A stretch of 64,000 nt of DNA from contig OZ220724.1 of NCBI GenBank assembly GCA_965116715.1, forward strand, positions 2,666,001 to 2,730,000, given 5' to 3'. Positions 54,901-62,426 of this stretch are shown piece after piece. The translations under genes were made by a program, and so were the position numbers. Below the pieces are notes generated by a model. That model saw nothing but the letters and a program-made list of their open reading frames with translations. It was not told the origin of the DNA and searched no databases. How positions within the stretch are numbered: the first letter of the stretch is position 1; each line of letters opens with the position of its first letter. The stretch comes from Poriferisodalis sp965116715 (lineage in GTDB: Bacteria > Actinomycetota > Acidimicrobiia > Acidimicrobiales > Poriferisodalaceae).

Positions 54901-55285
54901 ATCAGACAATCCGCAGCTCCACGACGGTGACGAGAAGGGCGGCGGTCGCGCCGTCGAAGGTGTCCGGGGTGTGTTTCTGTGCTACACGCTGCCCGCGCTT
55001 GACGCCGAACAAGGCCGCTTCACGCTCGAAGCCGGGCCGACGCGCTGGTACCTCTACGACGTCGACTTCCAACATCTGCACGAAGCCACCGAGGAGATCG
55101 GCGATGTAGCCCGCAGCATCCGTTCACGCCCGCACACGCCCCGACGAACACGCTTCGACCCCGACGATCTGGTCAAGGTCCGCAAGCTCGTGCTGGCCCA
55201 CATCGCCAACGGCTACGAACGCGCAGCCCAAGTGCCAACCGACGCCCCGAAACCCCGCCTTGACTGCTGGATGGAGCTGAACTGA
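51926..55285 (+). CDS. PLD-like nuclease domain fused to SNF2-type helicase
   Basis: 1119 residues from ATG 51926; no strong ribosome site, and GTG 51893 is an alternative. Residues about 1-190 form a phospholipase-D-like domain with KFHAKAYI and VGSSNFTRPG (HxK...GSxN, about residues 137-165). An SF2 helicase follows: GVGLGKTF (about 277), VVIDEAHHFRN (about 367), LTATPINNR, KVLVFTEFADTARYL, STDVLSEGLNLQ and QRIGRVDRR (about 858). Such proteins move along DNA and, with a methyltransferase, make restriction complexes. It is followed after 70 bases by a type-ISP-like methyltransferase on the same strand, so the pair very likely acts together against foreign DNA. Confidence 0.85.
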   Translation: MVALVSGLARNRDGAAEGSGLFIVDNSVDGWTGLEYLRQWCEISRSFDIATGFFEIGSLLELDGHWQQLDKIRILMGDEVSLRTKQAFSEALSDRLGRLDGSLEAEKGPNPFLAGVDGIVEALKSGQIECRVFRTSKFHAKAYITHSKIDVVGARALVGSSNFTRPGLTQNTELNIQVQVGAEVAQLQDWFDERWEQAEPVNDDVLRTITRHTAELAPFTVYAKALHEYFRGRELAAGEWDRTESQMFGELDQYQREAYWSLMKIARQHGGAFLCDGVGLGKTFVGLMLIERLVLHENKRVVLFAPKAAVEGVWNPHLRRYLPHVGGAGGGAVYSDLAVFSHTDLNRGGEYPEWFERIAAMADVVVIDEAHHFRNRGSRGISDDPDAGDQRSRYWRMFDLINGAPNGTAGSSPNGAVGQRMGGGGPGHRPKQVFMLTATPINNRMSDLRHMIELFTAGEDTYFARTLGINNLTTHFRRMEKALEERAAQDAADSGVEPLALFSPMDEGLGPAGAGPISSELVVQRSRAYARLSQQALGADAAMFPTRAEPSVAEYSIRKSYGAVLDMFEEAFKRDNPLFTLPIYYPLHYYIGDRTDIDPLEENRQKQVVGLIRSMFLKRFESSVYAFTLSLDMLMRKLLAFARANAGTARERAEFENWTVENADIVGFNPQQELGLGLDDGDDAEGGDSDDVIPPEMAEAAEVLSRDEYEVSAILSEVRHDLNRIAEFLKRTKEFRPADDDKLRRLTALLRSPDVAGRKVLVFTEFADTARYLAAQLREAGIAGVEQLDGASTRNRAEVIRRFAPYYNGSSPADLAPGTEITVLVSTDVLSEGLNLQDATLLVNYDIHWNPVRLMQRIGRVDRRMNPQTEALIAAGDPAAALGRGQVKFWNFLPPDDLDRILKLYSRVSGKTLLISQTFGIEGRKLLRPEDHYEALREFNAGYEGEVTAVEQMHLEYQELLRDHPGLAEQLDALPIGAFSGREHASDRPAWKSDNPQLHDGDEKGGGRAVEGVRGVFLCYTLPALDAEQGRFTLEAGPTRWYLYDVDFQHLHEATEEIGDVARSIRSRPHTPRRTRFDPDDLVKVRKLVLAHIANGYERAAQVPTDAPKPRLDCWMELN

Positions 55286-55355
55286 TGTGCTGGCAGGCCG
55301 TTGCGAGGCTGCGTTCGTCTGCTGACGATTGCGACAGCCGGTCCGAGGCGAGTTG

Positions 55356-58300
55356 ATGGCTGCTGGTAATCGGGGTCGGTACGGGCCGCTGGGCGAATCC
55401 GTCCTTCGGCGCGTCCGCAATCAGACCGATTTGCTGGAGTTCCTTGGGGATGAACTCGGCTGGCCGCTCGACGTCGCTGACCTCGACGAGGAACACCTGA
55501 CGTGGGAGTGGTTGCCCGACGATCTCGGTGTCGATCCGGCGAGCTTGGCCCACCTGCGACGGATTCGGCAATTGCGCCCTCTGACCGCAGGCCAGCCGTG
55601 GGGCATCTTCTTCGCTGAATTCGACCGCGAGCGGCTGCCGGTCACGCAGTTCCGCAAGGTCGCCCAAGCATTCGCCCGCCGTAAGCGTGACGGTGGCGCT
55701 GATGCGGACCGCGCTCGCTGGGACCGCGAGAACCTGCTCTTCCTCGTCACCACGGGGCAGAACGACACCGTCCAGATGCATCTGCTGGCGCTGTGGGACG
55801 GTCACGGCCGAGCCGATGAGATTCGGTCGCTCGCGTGGCGACCGGCTCAGGCGAGTGTGCGTCATCTGAACCGGCTGGAGGCGGAGTTGCTGCCCAGGCT
55901 CGGCTGGCCCGACGACACCGACGATGGTGAGGCATGGACCGCACAGTGGCGCGACGCCTTCAAGCTGCCGATCGGTGCAGCGATCCGCTCCGCGGCAACC
56001 TTGGCCGAGCGGATGGCGCAGACCGCTCGTGACCTGCGAGCCCAGATCGCCGAGGCGCTCGATGCCGAAGCCAGCGATGGCGGCGGCCCCTTCACCACGA
56101 TGCTGGCCCAAGTCCGCTCACAGCTCATCGCCGATGCCGATGCCGTCAAGTTCGCCGACATGTGCGCGCAGACGCTCGTGTACGGGATGCTCTCCGCGCG
56201 GGTCACCGCGCCTGACGACTTCGGCACGTCCCCGGTGTATTCGACGGTGCCGCTGTCCAACCCGTTCTTGGAGGCACTGTTCGAGCAGGTGCAAGACGAG
56301 GCAAGCGTGCTCGACCTGCCCGGCAGCGGCCTCGACAAACTCGTTGCCGACCTGAAGGCCACCAACGTTGAACACGTCTTCGACCAGTTCGGCACTACCG
56401 CCAAGGGCGGCGACCCGGTCATCCACTTCTACGAGGAGTTCCTAAAGCAATACGACAACGATGAACGCCTGAAGGCTGGAGCCTTCTACACGCCCCAGCC
56501 CGTCGTCGAGTTCATGGTGAGAGCCGTCGACGAGGTACTGCGCACGAAGTTCGGCCTTCCGATGGGCATCGCGGACCCGTCCTCGTGGACTGAGGTCGCC
56601 GGGCGCAACGGATTCGAGATTCCTGACGGAGTTGACGCATGCTCGCCCTTCGTCTCGATGATCGACCCCGCGACCGGCACCGGAACGTTCTTGGTCGCAT
56701 GGATCAACCAAGCCAAGCAGTCGTTCACCGAAGGTGGCGGTGAGATGACGCAATGGCCGAGCCACCTGCGCAACCACGTGCTGCCGTCGATGCACGGCTT
56801 CGAGTTGATGCTCGGCCCCTACGCCATCGCCCACCTCAAGGTGGCGCTCGAACTGAACAGCCACAAGGTTGACGACGCACGCATCAACGTCTTCCTCACC
56901 GACACGCTCGAACACCACCGCGGTCATGGCCAGCTGCCCACCATCATCGATCCGATCTCTGCAGAAGGCGAAGCTGCTGCGACGCTCAAATCAGAGCAGC
57001 GGTTCACAGTCGTCATCGGCAACCCGCCGTACGACCGAGAGCAGCGAGCAATAGGCGACACCGCCAAACGCAAAGGCGGCGTGGTGCGATTCGAGACGCC
57101 TGGCGTCGAGGATTCGCCGCTGCTGCAAGCCGTCACCGAGCCGATGAGCCGAGCCGGACTCGGCGGCCATCTCAAGAACGTCTACAACGACTACGTCTAC
57201 TTCTGGCGCTGGGCCACTTGGCAGGCCACCGAACTGCCGCCAGGGCCGGGTGTGGTGGCGTACATCACGGCGAGTTCGTACCTCGACGGCATCTCGATGG
57301 GCGGTCTTCGCCATCACCTACGCGAGGCGTTCGACGAGTTGCACGTCGTCGATCTCGGCGGCGAAGGCCGCGGTGCTCTCAAGGAAGAGAACGTCTTCGA
57401 CATCCAAACTCCTGTGGCCATCGCTATCGGAGCGTCCAGCGGCCCTAAGCCTGACCAGGGCCTTGGAAAATCAGCCTGCGAGGTGTCGTATCGACGCATC
57501 GCAGGCGATCGAGCCGACAAGTTCGCTGGCTTGCGTCGGATGCAACTCGATGGCCGCTCGGCGCAGGTGACCGGTGACGGCATGGAGCGACTCATCCTCT
57601 CAAGTGGTCACGACTACTTCGACTGGCCCGAAATCACCGACCTGTTCCCTTGGGTTCACTCTGGAAGTCAGTTCAAGCGGACATGGCCCATTGCCGAATC
57701 CAAGTCCCTGTTGGGTCGTCGCTGGCGAAGGATGACCGGCGCGGTGCCCCGTGAGCGCGCTGAGCTGCTTAAGGAAACGCGAGACCGCAAGGTCACGAGT
57801 CGAGTTGTCGCTCTGCTCGAAGGGTCAGAAAAGCCCCGATCTTTGAGGAGTCTCGATCGTGACGATGCGCCCGAAGCAATCGTTCGCTATGGATATCGCA
57901 GCTTCGACCGCCAATGGGCTATTGCCGACCACCGCGTAGCCGACTACCCACGACCAGCTTTGTGGCGGGTCCACGGCCGTCGCCAAGTGTTCTTGACCAC
58001 GCTCACCTCGACCAAGCTCGGCCCGGGTCCGGTGCTCACCGCGTCGCCCTACGTACCCGACCTCGACCACTTCCGCGGTTCCTACGGAGCCAGGAACGTG
58101 ATGCCGCTCTACCGAGATGTTGTCGGGGACTTGCCGAACATCGCCGACGAGGCGCTGGCGGCCATCGGCATTGCACTCGGCGCAACCCTGACGGCCGAAG
58201 ACCTGCTGGCCTACGCCTACGGACTCGGCGGCACTCCGGCGTTCAGCGACCGATTCGGCGACCAACTCGCAGAAGCGGCTGGACCGGTCCGGATACCGAT

Positions 58301-58820
58301 CACGGCCGACGCAGGCCTCTTCGAAGAAGCCGTAGCTCTCGGACGGGACCTCCTGTGGTGGCACACCTGGGGCGAGTGCTTCGTTCCGAAGCCGAGCGCC
58401 AAGCTGCCATCAGGCCACGCTGCCGAAGTCAAGCCTGTCACCGGAATGCCCGACGGCCTGAAGGACTGCCAGTACGACTCCAAGACTGAACAGCTGACTG
58501 TGGGTACCGGCATCTTCGCCCCAGTCAGCCCCGAAGTCTGGAACTTCGAAGTTTCCGGCCTCAGGGTGCTCCGATCATGGCTCGGCTATCGGGTGAAGAA
58601 CCGCAAAGGCCGCAAGTCCAGCCCCCTCGACGACATCCGCCCCACCCGCTGGACCCAGTCCAATGAACTCCTGCTCCTCCTTTCCATCCTCGAACACACA
58701 GTCGAGGTCACCCCCCGAGCCGCCGACCTCCTCGACCGCATCGTCAACGGCCCGCTCATCCCCGCATCCGACCTCCCAACCCCCACCCCCGCCGAACGCA
58801 AACCCCCAAGGGATCCATGA
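55356..58820 (+). CDS. type-ISP-like adenine DNA methyltransferase with specificity domain
   Basis: 1154 residues from ATG 55356 (GAGG eight bases before). A coupler-like stretch EEFLKQYDNDERLKAGAFYTPQPVVEFM precedes SAM-binding motif I DPATGTGTF (about 436) and catalytic motif IV GNPPYDRE (about 555), the N6-adenine type. The C-terminal part, with FEVSGLRVLRSWLGYR and SSPLDDIRPTRW, is like the specificity domain of type ISP enzymes. The first 250 residues are a separate domain I cannot name. It marks self DNA and, with the preceding PLD-helicase, probably gives restriction-modification. There is no classical nuclease motif visible in it. Confidence 0.85.
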   Translation: MAAGNRGRYGPLGESVLRRVRNQTDLLEFLGDELGWPLDVADLDEEHLTWEWLPDDLGVDPASLAHLRRIRQLRPLTAGQPWGIFFAEFDRERLPVTQFRKVAQAFARRKRDGGADADRARWDRENLLFLVTTGQNDTVQMHLLALWDGHGRADEIRSLAWRPAQASVRHLNRLEAELLPRLGWPDDTDDGEAWTAQWRDAFKLPIGAAIRSAATLAERMAQTARDLRAQIAEALDAEASDGGGPFTTMLAQVRSQLIADADAVKFADMCAQTLVYGMLSARVTAPDDFGTSPVYSTVPLSNPFLEALFEQVQDEASVLDLPGSGLDKLVADLKATNVEHVFDQFGTTAKGGDPVIHFYEEFLKQYDNDERLKAGAFYTPQPVVEFMVRAVDEVLRTKFGLPMGIADPSSWTEVAGRNGFEIPDGVDACSPFVSMIDPATGTGTFLVAWINQAKQSFTEGGGEMTQWPSHLRNHVLPSMHGFELMLGPYAIAHLKVALELNSHKVDDARINVFLTDTLEHHRGHGQLPTIIDPISAEGEAAATLKSEQRFTVVIGNPPYDREQRAIGDTAKRKGGVVRFETPGVEDSPLLQAVTEPMSRAGLGGHLKNVYNDYVYFWRWATWQATELPPGPGVVAYITASSYLDGISMGGLRHHLREAFDELHVVDLGGEGRGALKEENVFDIQTPVAIAIGASSGPKPDQGLGKSACEVSYRRIAGDRADKFAGLRRMQLDGRSAQVTGDGMERLILSSGHDYFDWPEITDLFPWVHSGSQFKRTWPIAESKSLLGRRWRRMTGAVPRERAELLKETRDRKVTSRVVALLEGSEKPRSLRSLDRDDAPEAIVRYGYRSFDRQWAIADHRVADYPRPALWRVHGRRQVFLTTLTSTKLGPGPVLTASPYVPDLDHFRGSYGARNVMPLYRDVVGDLPNIADEALAAIGIALGATLTAEDLLAYAYGLGGTPAFSDRFGDQLAEAAGPVRIPITADAGLFEEAVALGRDLLWWHTWGECFVPKPSAKLPSGHAAEVKPVTGMPDGLKDCQYDSKTEQLTVGTGIFAPVSPEVWNFEVSGLRVLRSWLGYRVKNRKGRKSSPLDDIRPTRWTQSNELLLLLSILEHTVEVTPRAADLLDRIVNGPLIPASDLPTPTPAERKPPRDP

Positions 58821-58960
58821 CCATGCGCCTCACATTGTTGATGACTCACGCACTTCTGGCGAATCAGAGGTAAGGAGCTAGGCGACAGAAGTCAAAACCT
58901 CTGCCAGAGTAAACGTAGTGCTGCACAAACGTTCTCGAGGTTGCCGAGGAGGAATTCACA

Positions 58961-59440
58961 ATGGAAACCAAGGGAGAATTCACCACAGATGTTGCTCTAT
59001 CTACGCCATTGACCGACGCGCTCAACAGCGTCAACGGAGATATCGTAGTCATACCAAGTATGGGGGCATGGGAGACGCCAATCTACCCAGACGCGACAGT
59101 CTTCTTCTTGAAGCACTTTCGCCTTGAGGGAATCGAGGCTAGCTTCCTACATGAGGAGAATGTCCGTCAGTTTCAAGCATATCGTTCGGCCGACTTAGGT
59201 CCCATTGCCGAAATCGTGCTGGCTGTTTTGAATGCTGATGCGCTGCCAAAGATATTGGATGTCCTTCAATCCATATTACAGCAGAAACGCATACGCTCGC
59301 TTCGGCTAGAGATCATCGCCGCGCAGTCATCAGACGGGCAAACATACTCATCCTTCAAGGCCGAAGGTGATGCAAGTTCCGTCAACGAAGCCCTCCGGGA
59401 GTATGGCAGGCAAGTCTGTAATGATGAGCATCTTCAGTAG
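58961..59440 (+). CDS. small protein of unknown function, EACC1-like C-terminus
   Basis: 159 residues; ATG 58961 follows GAGGAGG closely. It is AT-richer than its neighbours, with codons such as ATA, ATT and TTA that the island otherwise avoids, which suggests separate acquisition. No TM or signal peptide. The C-terminal half (IAEIVLAVLNADALPKILDVL, then RIRSLRLEIIAAQSSDGQTY and a final helix) resembles the shape of EACC1, a constant component in some bacterial conflict systems. That resemblance is my pattern match and is weak. Its stop overlaps the next start by one base, so the two form a unit inside the defence island. Confidence 0.6.
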   Translation: METKGEFTTDVALSTPLTDALNSVNGDIVVIPSMGAWETPIYPDATVFFLKHFRLEGIEASFLHEENVRQFQAYRSADLGPIAEIVLAVLNADALPKILDVLQSILQQKRIRSLRLEIIAAQSSDGQTYSSFKAEGDASSVNEALREYGRQVCNDEHLQ

Positions 59441-60216
59441 TGATCTACGAGACTAGGCGTCGGCTGGATTATTCCAGTAGCTTCGATTGGGCTGGTAGCG
59501 CCGACGATATTGCGCTCAGTCATCAGACGTGGCAAACTGCTCAGTCCCTCAAGCGTGCCCAAACGGACCTACGCGCCGCCGGTCTAGTTCTACGCCAGCA
59601 CTCAAAACATCCCAATTGGGCTGGCGCAAATGCTTCTGCTCGCCGCGCGCTTGGTCACATGAGGCGCGCGCTCGACTTTGCTGAGGACGGACCTCTCGAG
59701 GAAACCGTACACCGACTGATGGATCGGGCCGGTGCCTGGGTGCGTCGAGTATTCGGCTGCCCGTCCCTTGTAGAGAATAGGCAGGTCAGAATAGACTGCC
59801 CGGTCAATCTTGGTCACAATAGAATTGGTTTCAGCGTCGGCATGCGCATCAAGAGGCGCACATGTCGGCTTTGCGGAGATGACATATCCGAATGCCTGCA
59901 CATTCAAGGACAGTCCTACTGGGTTCCAGGTGGTGTGGATGATCTGGATTGGTGTCGAGTCTGTGGCCAAGATCACTGCGATCACTCAGCAGATATTGAA
60001 TATCGCGTCCCAGTAATCGTGAGCATCGATGAAGTCGAATTTAGTGAAGTAAGTCTAGTGAATAAGCCGGCGAACCCGCTTGCACGTATCGCCTACAATA
60101 TTGTGCCGATTCAAGATTTTGAAGATGAACTGGGCTGCAAGATTCCTGATGGCACGATTCTGTCGTGTGATAAGTGTCTTCAACCGTGTGAGGGTCTAAT
60201 CAAGCACGACTGGTGA
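59440..60216 (+). CDS. unknown protein with three CxxC clusters and a phage-like motif
   Basis: 258 residues from GTG 59440, AT-richer like the preceding gene. The N-terminal 110 residues are helical (HQTWQTAQSLKRAQTDLRAAG). Then come likely zinc sites: CRLCGDDISECLH, CRVCGQDHCDH and a last CDKCLQPC. Between the second and third is EVSLVNKPANPLARI, a string much like the conserved EVSLV-PAN segment of phage prohead proteases and scaffold proteins. No protease His/Ser pair is evident. I do not recognise the family. Its context next to a helicase-DarT-DraG set and a restriction system suggests a defence role, possibly sensing virion assembly proteins by mimicry; this is speculation. Confidence 0.6.
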   Translation: MIYETRRRLDYSSSFDWAGSADDIALSHQTWQTAQSLKRAQTDLRAAGLVLRQHSKHPNWAGANASARRALGHMRRALDFAEDGPLEETVHRLMDRAGAWVRRVFGCPSLVENRQVRIDCPVNLGHNRIGFSVGMRIKRRTCRLCGDDISECLHIQGQSYWVPGGVDDLDWCRVCGQDHCDHSADIEYRVPVIVSIDEVEFSEVSLVNKPANPLARIAYNIVPIQDFEDELGCKIPDGTILSCDKCLQPCEGLIKHDW

Positions 60217-60309
60217 ACATGTGCGCGTTGTGGACGCGGCTGATTTCAGCGGGTAACATTGAGTTCACGTGGTCCCAGGCAGTGGGGCCGACAACAGAGA
60301 GCTATCGAG

Positions 60310-61740
60310 ATGCGCGTCTTGCAACCCGTCACGCCGACCCCCGAGCAGTTGAAGGTGCTCGCCGATGTCAGGCCAGGGTTCCGAATAATTCGGGGTGCTG
60401 CAGGAAGCGGTAAGACTACGACGGCGCTCCTGAGGCTGAAGGAGCAGATCCGGGTTCGCTTGGATCGACGCGAGCGTCTCGGCCACGAGTCGCCAGTTCG
60501 GGTGCTCGTCCTGACCTTCAACAGGACCTTGGAGGGCTACATCGCCGAACTCGCTCGGAATTCGACGCCGCACGACGATGCGCTGGATCTGGAGATCAAG
60601 ACATTCGGCCGGTGGGCAAGGTCGCTCGTCGGTGATGTTGACATCGTGGGAGGCGATGAGACCGCGGCGATGCTTCGGCCGCACATCGATCGCTTCGCTA
60701 CGAAGCGCCAGCATGAGTTCTTCGTTGACGAAGTTCAGTACGTCTTGGGACGCTTCGAGTACGACCCCGTCGACTTCGACCCTGATGATCTCTCCGGCTA
60801 TCTCACCGTCAGGAGGCGAGGTCGAGGCTCTGCGCCCCAGATCGCCCGCCCGACACGCGAAAAGCTGATCCATGAGGTCATTCCGGCCTACATGGAGTCG
60901 AAGCTGCAGCGCGGAAGAATCGATTGGAGCGATCTCACGATGCTCGCCGCAGCAGCCGCAACCTTCAGCGCCTACGACGTCGTGATCGTCGACGAGGCGC
61001 AGGATTTCTCAGCCAATCAGGTACGTGCGATTCAGAAGCACTTGCAGGATCCGCACAACACGACGTTCGTGCTGGATGCGGTGCAGCGCATCTACCCGCA
61101 GTACTTCACGTGGACTGAGGTAGGAATCAACGCCCGTCCTGAGATCATCCACACGCTCAAGACGAACTATCGCAACACTGCTGAGATTGCCGCCTTCGCC
61201 TACCCGCTTGTGAGCGGACTCCCTCTGGAGGACGACGGCACGCTGCCGGACTTCGAAGCGTGCCGCCGTTCAGGCGCGAAGCCGCTGGTCGTGGCGGGCA
61301 AGTACAGCGAGCAACTCAGAGTGATGATCGACCGGCTCGAACGCCTCGCCGACCTCGAGCATGAATCGGTTGTCCTGCTGCAACCGCGTGGCGGTGGCTG
61401 GTTCAGCGAGGCCCGCAAGGTGCTGTCCCAGCGTGGCATTCCCTACTGCGAACTGACGAGGCAGAACGAATGGCCCACCGGTCCCGAAGTTGCAGCCTTG
61501 TGCACGATTCACTCCGCGAAGGGTCTCGAGTTTGACCACGTTCTGCTTCCAGGTCTGAGCCAGCAGGTCACCCCGCACGGCGATGACGAAGGCGACGCCG
61601 ATCTTGAACGATTTCGGCGCATGCTGGCGATGGCAGTAGGCAGGGCCCGTAAGTCCGTGATGGTCGGCTACAAGCCAGGTGAGGAATCGTCGCTGATCGG
61701 TCTGCTGGACTCCTCAACGTATGAGTTGGTCAGAGCATGA
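60310..61740 (+). CDS. UvrD/SF1-type helicase
   Basis: 476 residues from ATG 60310; a GTG-type longer start is less likely. Motifs in order: Walker A RGAAGSGKTTTAL (about 27-39), LTFNRTL, VVIVDEAQDFS (about 224-234), NYRNT, TIHSAKGLEFDHVLLPG, and RRMLAMAVGRARKSVMVGY (arginine finger). About 476 residues is shorter than UvrD/PcrA (about 720) because the 1B/2B insertions are reduced. It should unwind or move along DNA with ATP. Its stop overlaps the DarT-like gene by four bases, so it is the first gene of a three-gene operon; the role may be to make ssDNA, which DarT enzymes modify. Confidence 0.85.
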   Translation: MRVLQPVTPTPEQLKVLADVRPGFRIIRGAAGSGKTTTALLRLKEQIRVRLDRRERLGHESPVRVLVLTFNRTLEGYIAELARNSTPHDDALDLEIKTFGRWARSLVGDVDIVGGDETAAMLRPHIDRFATKRQHEFFVDEVQYVLGRFEYDPVDFDPDDLSGYLTVRRRGRGSAPQIARPTREKLIHEVIPAYMESKLQRGRIDWSDLTMLAAAAATFSAYDVVIVDEAQDFSANQVRAIQKHLQDPHNTTFVLDAVQRIYPQYFTWTEVGINARPEIIHTLKTNYRNTAEIAAFAYPLVSGLPLEDDGTLPDFEACRRSGAKPLVVAGKYSEQLRVMIDRLERLADLEHESVVLLQPRGGGWFSEARKVLSQRGIPYCELTRQNEWPTGPEVAALCTIHSAKGLEFDHVLLPGLSQQVTPHGDDEGDADLERFRRMLAMAVGRARKSVMVGYKPGEESSLIGLLDSSTYELVRA

Positions 61741-62426
61741 GCGCAGACGGGCGAGTGCCGGAGGCGGAGCCGCAGACGCGTGAGCAGGTGCAGGTTGCTC
61801 GCCCGTGTCCAGAAGCTGTCGAGGCCGCGACAGCGCGCGACATCACCAGCATCGTGCACTTCACCACGATCAGCGGTCTGTTGGGAATCCTGGCGAGCGG
61901 CGCTGTCAAGAATCGGCAGGATCTTCCTGTCGATGAGTTGGTTCAGTACGTATACGAACCCAACGCTGTCGACCGGCACCTCGACAGGCGTTGGCACTCG
62001 TACGTCAATCTGTCTGTGACGGCGATCAACCTGCGCATGTTCGATTTCTCGTGCCGCGAGCATCTGGGCGCCGAGTGGGTGATCTTGGAATTTGGTCCTG
62101 AGATCCTCGGCGATCCTGGCGTCGTGTTCTGCACGACGAACAACATCTACCCGGCCGCCCTGCGATGGGAAGGCCTTGAGGGCTTCGAACAGCTCTTTGC
62201 GCCGAGCGTTGATGGTCGGTACGGGCACCCCACTGTGCGCACCGACGAACCGTCGAACCGTGCGACGGACCCGCAGGCAGAAGTGCTCTACCCGTTCGAA
62301 TTGCCGCTCACGAATCTGCACAAGATCACAGCGCGCACTGACGATGGCTATGAGGCGGTGATCGCTGCCCTGAGCCACTTCCCAAACGAACCTAGAGTTG
62401 AGATCGACCCGGAGGCGTTCCGATGA
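61737..62426 (+). CDS. DarT-like DNA ADP-ribosyltransferase (DUF4433)
   Basis: 229 residues, ATG overlapping the helicase stop. Residues about 38-55 (SIVHFTTISGLLGILASG) are the typical N-terminal NAD-binding strand-helix of DUF4433/DarT. HSYVNLSVTAINLRMFDF is the following active-site region. Near the end, QAEVLYPFELPL places the likely catalytic Glu at 182, equivalent to the conserved Glu of DarT. Studied DarT enzymes ADP-ribosylate bases of single-stranded DNA and block replication of phage or host. The next gene, overlapping by four bases, encodes a DraG-type ADP-ribosylglycohydrolase, so a toxin-reversal pair is likely. Base specificity is not known. Confidence 0.75.
   Translation: MSADGRVPEAEPQTREQVQVARPCPEAVEAATARDITSIVHFTTISGLLGILASGAVKNRQDLPVDELVQYVYEPNAVDRHLDRRWHSYVNLSVTAINLRMFDFSCREHLGAEWVILEFGPEILGDPGVVFCTTNNIYPAALRWEGLEGFEQLFAPSVDGRYGHPTVRTDEPSNRATDPQAEVLYPFELPLTNLHKITARTDDGYEAVIAALSHFPNEPRVEIDPEAFR

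Noticed and set aside
51926..58820. DISARM or BREX system
   Set aside because: A PLD domain, SNF2 helicase and methyltransferase occur, but DrmA, DrmB, PglZ, BrxC and BrxL are not present in the window.
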